A stretch of DNA of 9,672 nucleotides, taken from contig CASEEB010000061.1 in the NCBI GenBank assembly GCA_949286815.1, positions 1 to 9,672 of the forward strand. Reading direction: 5' to 3'. Both the position numbers and the translations under genes were made by a program. How positions within the stretch are numbered: the first letter of the stretch is position 1; the number at the start of each line of letters is the position of its first letter. Below are positions 5,593 to 9,672 of the stretch, piece by piece. This DNA is from an uncultured Eubacteriales bacterium (GTDB lineage Bacteria; Bacillota; Clostridia; Oscillospirales; CAG-272). Below the pieces are notes generated by a model, which searched no databases, was not told the DNA's origin, and worked only from the letters and a program-made list of their open reading frames with translations.

Positions 5593-6459
5593 TTGAAAAA
5601 ATTTGGTATAAGCGCGCCGTCAAGGATATACGACTCTTATCCGGGCGGACATTTTTCAATGAGTGAAATGGTGGATTATATGTCCGCTGTGGGGTTTGAC
5701 GGGATTGATATGTCTTTTGAGAACATCGGACGTTTTGACGACGCGGTAAACAGCGTGCTGTACAGTGCGGCAAGCCGCGCCGAAAAGAGGGGACTGACTC
5801 TGTCTTCCTGCCATCTTCCGTTTTATATGCCGGACCCTGACGGCCGACAGCTTATGACCTCGTTTTTGTCGGAGCTTAAAAAGGGGATTGACGCGGCGGC
5901 TCTGATGAATATCGAGTATGCGGTCACGCATCCGGTGGCGTACCATTCGCAAAGACGCACATATGAAGAATGGCTTGAAAAAAATAAGGAATTTTTATCG
6001 CCGGTAATTGAATACGCGCAAAAAAAAGGTGTAAAAATCTGTATTGAGAACATGGCGAGCGCTAATGAATCCGAAAAAGACCATCTGTACGGATGTACGG
6101 CGGAAGAGATACTTATTCTTGCGAAAATGTTTGATTGCGGCGTTTGCTGGGACTTCGGGCACGCAAATCTCAGCGGACTTTCTCAGTCAGGCGAAACAGA
6201 AAAACTCGGCGAGAAGCTCTGTGTAGTTCATATACATGATAATGACGGTAAAAAGGATTCGCATTTTTTACCTTTTTCAGGGAATATTGACTGGACAGAC
6301 GCGATGATGGGGCTTAAAAATATAGGGTATTGCGGATTTTTTGATATGGAAGTCAAGTCTTCGGAGCTTCCGGCGGACAGGGAGATAAGAACGGATTACG
6401 GAAGAAAAACTGTTTTCTTTGCCCGGAAGCTGATTAATATGGCGCGGATTAATAAGTAA
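5593..6459 (+). CDS. Sugar phosphate isomerase/epimerase (xylose-isomerase-like TIM barrel)
   Basis: This 288-residue cytoplasmic protein belongs to the AP endonuclease 2 / xylose-isomerase-like barrel superfamily. Probable divalent-metal ligands are placed as usual: H74 in SSCHLPF, H113 in VTHP, E152 in CIENM, D187 and H190 in CWDFGHAN, H215 in VHIHDNDG, H224 in SHFLP and E253 in DMEVK. The family includes sugar and sugar-acid isomerases, epimerases, inosose dehydratases and endonuclease IV. The VHIHDNDG motif and the C-terminal glutamate favour a sugar enzyme over a DNA repair nuclease, but the substrate cannot be told. TTG 5593 is the start, with GGGGGA (5579-5584) 8 bases upstream. It is the first gene after the consensus promoter. 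No sugar transport or catabolic genes lie beside it, so the context gives no clue to its substrate. Confidence 0.85.
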   Translation: MKKFGISAPSRIYDSYPGGHFSMSEMVDYMSAVGFDGIDMSFENIGRFDDAVNSVLYSAASRAEKRGLTLSSCHLPFYMPDPDGRQLMTSFLSELKKGIDAAALMNIEYAVTHPVAYHSQRRTYEEWLEKNKEFLSPVIEYAQKKGVKICIENMASANESEKDHLYGCTAEEILILAKMFDCGVCWDFGHANLSGLSQSGETEKLGEKLCVVHIHDNDGKKDSHFLPFSGNIDWTDAMMGLKNIGYCGFFDMEVKSSELPADREIRTDYGRKTVFFARKLINMARINK

Positions 6460-6539
6460 ATCGGATATTTTTTAAATTTGAGACTTTATTTTAACGCACG
6501 CGCAAAGACAGGCAGAGTGTGCGTAGTCAAGAGGGAAAT
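6460..6539 (+). other. Spacer and possible leader hairpin before cysS
   Basis: These 80 bases separate the isomerase stop from the cysS start. ACGCAC (6494-6499) pairs with GTGCGT (6519-6524), with a few more pairs inside, leaving a loop of about 15-19 bases close to the cysS SD (GAGGG, 6531-6535). I see no T-box features, no clear promoter and no terminator, so cysS is probably co-transcribed with the isomerase gene. Confidence 0.35.
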
Positions 6540-7973
6540 ATGCTTTTATATAATTCACTTACAAGAAAAAGAGAAGAGTTTGTGCCGAGAACAGAAGGCA
6601 AGGTCAGCATGTATACCTGCGGACCCACCGTATACCACTATGCGCATATCGGTAATCTGCGGACTTACATCATGGAGGATGTGCTTGAAAAATATCTGAC
6701 TTATTCGGGATATGAAGTAAACCGTGTTATGAACATTACGGACGTGGGACACCTGACGAGCGACGCCGACACCGGTGAGGACAAAATGCTCAAGGGCGCC
6801 AAAAGGGAACACAAGACCGTGCTTGAGATAGCGAAGTTTTATACCGATGCTTTTTATGATGACTGCAATAAGCTCAATATAAAAATTCCCTCCACGGTAC
6901 AGCCGGCAACCGGATGTATAAGTGAGTTTATTTCGCTTGTGCAGTCGCTTGTTGACAAGGGCTTCGGATATGTCGCGGGAGGAAATGTTTACTTTGATAC
7001 CTCAAAGCTTAAACAGTATTATGTGTTTAACGATTTCAGCGAGGACGACCTTGAAGTGGGAGTGCGCGAGGGCGTCGAGGGAGACGAAAATAAAAAGAAC
7101 AAGGCGGATTTTGTACTTTGGTTCACAAAATCAAAGTTTGACGACCAGGAGCTGAAATGGGATTCGCCGTGGGGGCTGGGTTATCCGGGCTGGCATATAG
7201 AATGCTCGGGGATCTGTATGAAGTATCTTGGGGAGTATCTTGACATTCATTGCGGCGGCATTGACAACATGTTTCCTCACCATACAAACGAAATTGCCCA
7301 GTCCGAAGCTTATCTGGGGCATAAATGGTGCAATTACTGGTTTCATGTGCATCATCTGAATACAAGCACAGGCAAAATGTCAAAGTCAAAGGGAGAATTT
7401 CTGACCGTTTCTCTGCTGCAAAGCAAGGGATATGACCCTATGGTTTACAGATTTTTCTGCCTGCAGTCGCATTACCGCAAATCTTTGGTATTTTCATATG
7501 AAAACCTTGACAATGCCGCTGTGGCTTACAATAAGCTTGTGGCAAGGATAGCGGCGATTGATAAGTCTGACGGGGAAACAGACCCTGACGCTTTTTCGGA
7601 TTATAAGAAAAAGTTTGTTTCGGCGCTTGACAATGACCTCAACACGTCGCTCGGAATTACCGCGGTGTATGATGTGCTGAAATCAGACCTTAACGGCAAG
7701 ACCAAGCTTGACCTGATAGAGGATTTTGACAGAGTTTTGTCATTGAATCTTATAAAAGCTGCGGAGAATTATTCGGTCAATAAGAATGCGGAAAATGCTT
7801 TGCTCGGCGCGGATGACGAGCTGATTAAAGAAATTGAACAGCTTATTGAAGAAAGAAAACAGGCTAAGAAAAACAAGAACTACGCGGAAGCGGACAGAAT
7901 AAGAGATTATCTCGCTCAAAAAAATGTGACGCTGATTGATACGCCGACGGGAACAACATATAAAATAGGATGA
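6540..7973 (+). CDS. cysS: Cysteinyl-tRNA synthetase
   Basis: This 477-residue class I synthetase should charge tRNA-Cys with cysteine in the cytoplasm. The N-terminus has YTCGPTVYHYAHIGN, holding the first zinc ligand (C27) and the HIGH-type motif as HIGN (H36-N39). The other zinc ligands fit C222 in HIECSG and H247/E251 in MFPHHTNE, and KMSKSKG (279-285) is the second ATP motif. The C-terminal IEERKQAKKNKNYAEADRIRDYL segment is typical of the tRNA-binding end. Length is close to the usual 460-470. ATG 6540 is chosen because MLLYNSLTRK is the common beginning and GAGGG lies just upstream, though spacing is short; a GTG at 6519 would add seven residues and overlap that SD. Confidence 0.96.
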   Translation: MLLYNSLTRKREEFVPRTEGKVSMYTCGPTVYHYAHIGNLRTYIMEDVLEKYLTYSGYEVNRVMNITDVGHLTSDADTGEDKMLKGAKREHKTVLEIAKFYTDAFYDDCNKLNIKIPSTVQPATGCISEFISLVQSLVDKGFGYVAGGNVYFDTSKLKQYYVFNDFSEDDLEVGVREGVEGDENKKNKADFVLWFTKSKFDDQELKWDSPWGLGYPGWHIECSGICMKYLGEYLDIHCGGIDNMFPHHTNEIAQSEAYLGHKWCNYWFHVHHLNTSTGKMSKSKGEFLTVSLLQSKGYDPMVYRFFCLQSHYRKSLVFSYENLDNAAVAYNKLVARIAAIDKSDGETDPDAFSDYKKKFVSALDNDLNTSLGITAVYDVLKSDLNGKTKLDLIEDFDRVLSLNLIKAAENYSVNKNAENALLGADDELIKEIEQLIEERKQAKKNKNYAEADRIRDYLAQKNVTLIDTPTGTTYKIG

Positions 7974-7986
7974 TTGGAAAGATTGA

Positions 7987-8514
7987 ATGTCAAAGCTTAA
8001 GGAATTTTATAAAAAACACAGGGAAGTAATTCTGTATCTTACCTTCGGAGCTTTTACAACAGTGGTGTCTCTGGCGACCTATTATCTGACTTTTGTTGTC
8101 AGTGAAAAAGTATTCGGGCTCTCCCTCGCCGATAAAAAAAGCGGCGTTTATATCGCGGTCTACAGCACAGCGCAGATACTGCAGTGGCTCAGCGGAGTTA
8201 TATTTGCTTTTATCACAAACAAAAAATGGGTTTTTACCGAGAGTGACAAAAGTATCCCGGTAATAAAACAGTTAGGGATTTTTGCCGGGGGCAGAGTGGC
8301 GACCTTTTTCCTCGACTACGGATTGACATATGTGGGAGTAAGACTGCTTGACAAGCTGATGAACGGCGCGGATTTTCCGTTCGATCTCGGCTTTACCGTG
8401 CTGCATATCAACGCGGAGTTTATCTCAAAGCTTATAGTTTCCGTAATAGTGGTTATAACGAATTATATACTCAGCAAGGTATTTGTCTTTAAAAAAAGTA
8501 AAAATGCTTCCTGA
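7987..8514 (+). CDS. GtrA-family membrane protein
   Basis: This 175-residue protein has four predicted membrane segments, at about residues 15-38, 60-85, 99-120 and 137-165, with short basic termini. The pattern FAFITNKKWVFTES after the second segment and NYILSKVFVFKK at the end of the fourth is the signature of the GtrA/DPMS flippase-like family. Members are thought to help move lipid-linked sugars (such as undecaprenyl-phosphate-glucose) across the membrane, or to partner glycosyltransferases in cell-wall or teichoic-acid glycosylation. No glycosyltransferase gene is next to it here, so the partner is unknown. It starts 13 bases after cysS with SD-like GGAAAGA (7976-7982) and is probably the last gene of the transcript. 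The family is clear; the substrate is not. Confidence 0.85.
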   Translation: MSKLKEFYKKHREVILYLTFGAFTTVVSLATYYLTFVVSEKVFGLSLADKKSGVYIAVYSTAQILQWLSGVIFAFITNKKWVFTESDKSIPVIKQLGIFAGGRVATFFLDYGLTYVGVRLLDKLMNGADFPFDLGFTVLHINAEFISKLIVSVIVVITNYILSKVFVFKKSKNAS

Positions 8515-8697
8515 CGTAAATATTATTGAGTTTTACTATGGTTGTTTAAAATACGGACACGGAAAACAGGGCAGACCCCGAGGAGTCTGCCCTGTTTAAT
8601 ATTCCGATTTTTTTCGGTTTTTTATAGAAATGACAATCAATCGCCTGTCAATTACCTGTCAAAAGATAAATTTAAACGCTTGTTAAGAGCTTTAAAT
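8515..8697. other. Convergent intergenic region
   Basis: This region between two converging genes holds the GtrA terminator and most of the AT-rich inverted repeat. It also has two direct copies of CCTGTCAA (8644-8651 and 8655-8662), 11 bases apart. On the minus strand these read TTGACAGG, which resembles a -35 box, but the nearest TATAAA is only 15 bases away and points into the terminator. I see no small gene. Confidence 0.5.
8564..8630 (+). terminator. Intrinsic terminator after the GtrA gene
   Basis: A perfect 13-bp stem pairs 8564-8576 (AAACAGGGCAGAC) with 8585-8597 around an 8-base loop. Downstream are TTTAAT, then a T7 run and a T6 run. It lies 50 bases after the GtrA stop. The A4 run on the left side means it could also work, less well, for the convergent gene from the right. 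Confidence 0.87.
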
Positions 8698-8700
8698 TTA
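8667..8700. repeat. AT-rich 10-bp inverted repeat at the end of the leftward gene
   Basis: TAAATTTAAA (8667-8676) is the exact reverse complement of 8691-8700, with a 14-base loop that can add a few pairs. The right arm contains the stop codon of the leftward gene (TTA on the plus strand, 8698-8700). On the minus strand it is followed by TATCTTTT, so it might be a weak terminator for that gene. Confidence 0.4.
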
Positions 8701-9672
8701 CGTGCAGGCAATTACAGTTGAAAGAATCTTTCTCTGTCCGTTTGTCGGATTTTTCAGTTTTCCGTTATTCAGCAGTGTCTTTATGCAATGGAGTATGAAC
8801 CATCCGTCAGCGTGGAATACAAACTGCAATTCATACGCTTTGACCTTTCTGAGATGTGCAGGAACCGATTCCAGTATAGCCTTGGCATAAGGCGCCTTCA
8901 GCTCCTCGAAATCAGTCTGGTACTTTACCTTAATTTGCTCACCAATAGCAAGCAGTTTCTCCTGAATTTTCCTGCTGGCCAGAACAACAATCTGCCATGA
9001 TGACTTGAAGTTTCCGTCATAATCCCCGTAAGTTTTTACATAGCCGCGCTCTGCCAGCCATGCGTACTCATCCTTTGAAAGACGGTCTACAAACTCTCTT
9101 TCGTAGAGACCGAGAATGCGTCTGGCATCTTCAGAATACCGGAGACCGTGCCCGACACAGTGGTCAGACCATTCGCTGTCAATCTGCCAAAGAATGTGCT
9201 CTCCGCTTCCATTCCACATCGGTCCGCACCAATTCTTCATGCATACATAGTCATCCGGAAGAACTATATCATCCGGCATGACTGTTGCATGAAAAATGTT
9301 ATGCGCGCCATCCGGGCGGATCGTAGCAACCTCTTCAAAGGAAATACTTTCATTCATCAGTTTCCCACCGGACCAAGCGGCAATATAAGGAATCAGCGAC
9401 CACAGAATGAAATTACGGTCTCTTTTAGGAGACTCAGTTAAGGAAAGGGGCTCGTCTGTCTGATTACACCAGATGTCCGGATCGTCAAGAATGCCTGAAG
9501 AAGACAAATCATCATACAAATCGTTCGCAAACAACTCGGCGGCACGCTTATACATATTATTTTGCATGGTAAGCAGTTCTGCGGTCGGCTCACTGATGAT
9601 GAAGTTGACGATATACTTATCCTTTTGTTTCCGCAGGAAACCATATTCCTCAAGGAATTCAACTTCTGTTTC
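8698..9672 (-). CDS. Unidentified protein, C-terminal 324 residues; possible regulator with a winged-helix-like segment
   Basis: The frame is open from the right edge (9672), so the true start is outside the window; an ATG at 9567 is only an internal methionine, because the frame upstream of it reads as ordinary protein. The first visible part, VEFLEEYGFLRKQKDKYIVNFII, looks like the end of a winged helix. It resembles, from memory, the C-terminal extensions of some clostridial sigma-70-type proteins; I hold this only weakly. Then come a conserved-looking aromatic-rich region (IPYIAAWSGGKLM, KNWCGPMWNGSGEHILWQID) and a charged helical stretch with many Lys and Glu (about visible residues 230-280). 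I see no membrane segment or signal peptide. The gene is convergent with the GtrA unit and ends in an AT-rich inverted repeat. It could be accessory, but nothing nearby proves transfer. Confidence 0.75.
   Translation of the reverse strand, partial: ETEVEFLEEYGFLRKQKDKYIVNFIISEPTAELLTMQNNMYKRAAELFANDLYDDLSSSGILDDPDIWCNQTDEPLSLTESPKRDRNFILWSLIPYIAAWSGGKLMNESISFEEVATIRPDGAHNIFHATVMPDDIVLPDDYVCMKNWCGPMWNGSGEHILWQIDSEWSDHCVGHGLRYSEDARRILGLYEREFVDRLSKDEYAWLAERGYVKTYGDYDGNFKSSWQIVVLASRKIQEKLLAIGEQIKVKYQTDFEELKAPYAKAILESVPAHLRKVKAYELQFVFHADGWFILHCIKTLLNNGKLKNPTNGQRKILSTVIACT

Noticed and set aside
6460..6539. T-box riboswitch before cysS
   Set aside because: The spacer is only 80 bases, with no T-box core sequence and no terminator/antiterminator pair.
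8657..8662. Leftward promoter built from the TTGACAGG repeats
   Set aside because: The only -10-like TATAAA gives a 15-base spacer, and the transcript would run straight into the GtrA terminator and antisense to that gene.
9438..9662. Separate 74-codon leftward gene near the right edge
   Set aside because: It lies in another frame over the long leftward protein, whose frame is open through the same stretch and reads as a normal protein.

Overview
The window looks like a piece of a chromosome from an anaerobic, clostridia-type Firmicute (Clostridia in the broad sense, possibly an uncultured gut lineage). The reasons are the order flavoprotein - cmk - plsC - ispH/rpsA fusion, the fusion itself, strong purine-rich Shine-Dalgarno sites, frequent TTG starts, a sigma-A-type promoter matching consensus exactly, and moderate GC (about 48% by hand count in one typical 360-base stretch). 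The species cannot be named from sequence alone.

Region 1 (1-3990) is a compact rightward operon. It holds the 3' end of an HI0933-type FAD protein, then cytidylate kinase (cmk), a PlsC-type acyltransferase, and one long gene joining the isoprenoid enzyme IspH (LytB) to four S1 RNA-binding domains (RpsA-like). The last three genes overlap or nearly abut, so translational coupling is likely. A strong intrinsic terminator closes the operon. A consensus SD and an in-frame ATG lie exactly at the IspH/S1 boundary, so the S1 part may also be made on its own.

Region 2 (3993-5482) is a complete insertion sequence of about 1490 bp with one leftward IS30-type DDE transposase. It has perfect 23-bp terminal inverted repeats and an array of short GAATTT/AAATTC-cored repeats near both ends. 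It sits about 10 bp past the terminator stem, in a place where it breaks no gene.

Region 3 (5483-8600) is a second rightward unit. It starts with a promoter that matches the sigma-A consensus exactly (TTGACA-17-TATAAT with an extended -10 TG). It encodes a xylose-isomerase-like TIM-barrel sugar phosphate isomerase/epimerase of unknown substrate, cysteinyl-tRNA synthetase (cysS) and a small GtrA-family membrane protein, and ends at a strong hairpin terminator.

Region 4 (8601-9672) holds a convergent leftward gene that runs off the right edge. Its 324 visible residues match no family I can name with confidence. The start of the visible part resembles a winged helix, as in C-terminal extensions of some clostridial sigma-70-like proteins, but this is a weak inference.

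Most of the window is housekeeping. The points most worth a second look are the internal start in the ispH-rpsA fusion, the AT-rich patch inside ispH, the subterminal repeat architecture of the IS element, and the unidentified leftward protein. I saw no defence system, CRISPR array, tRNA or rRNA.
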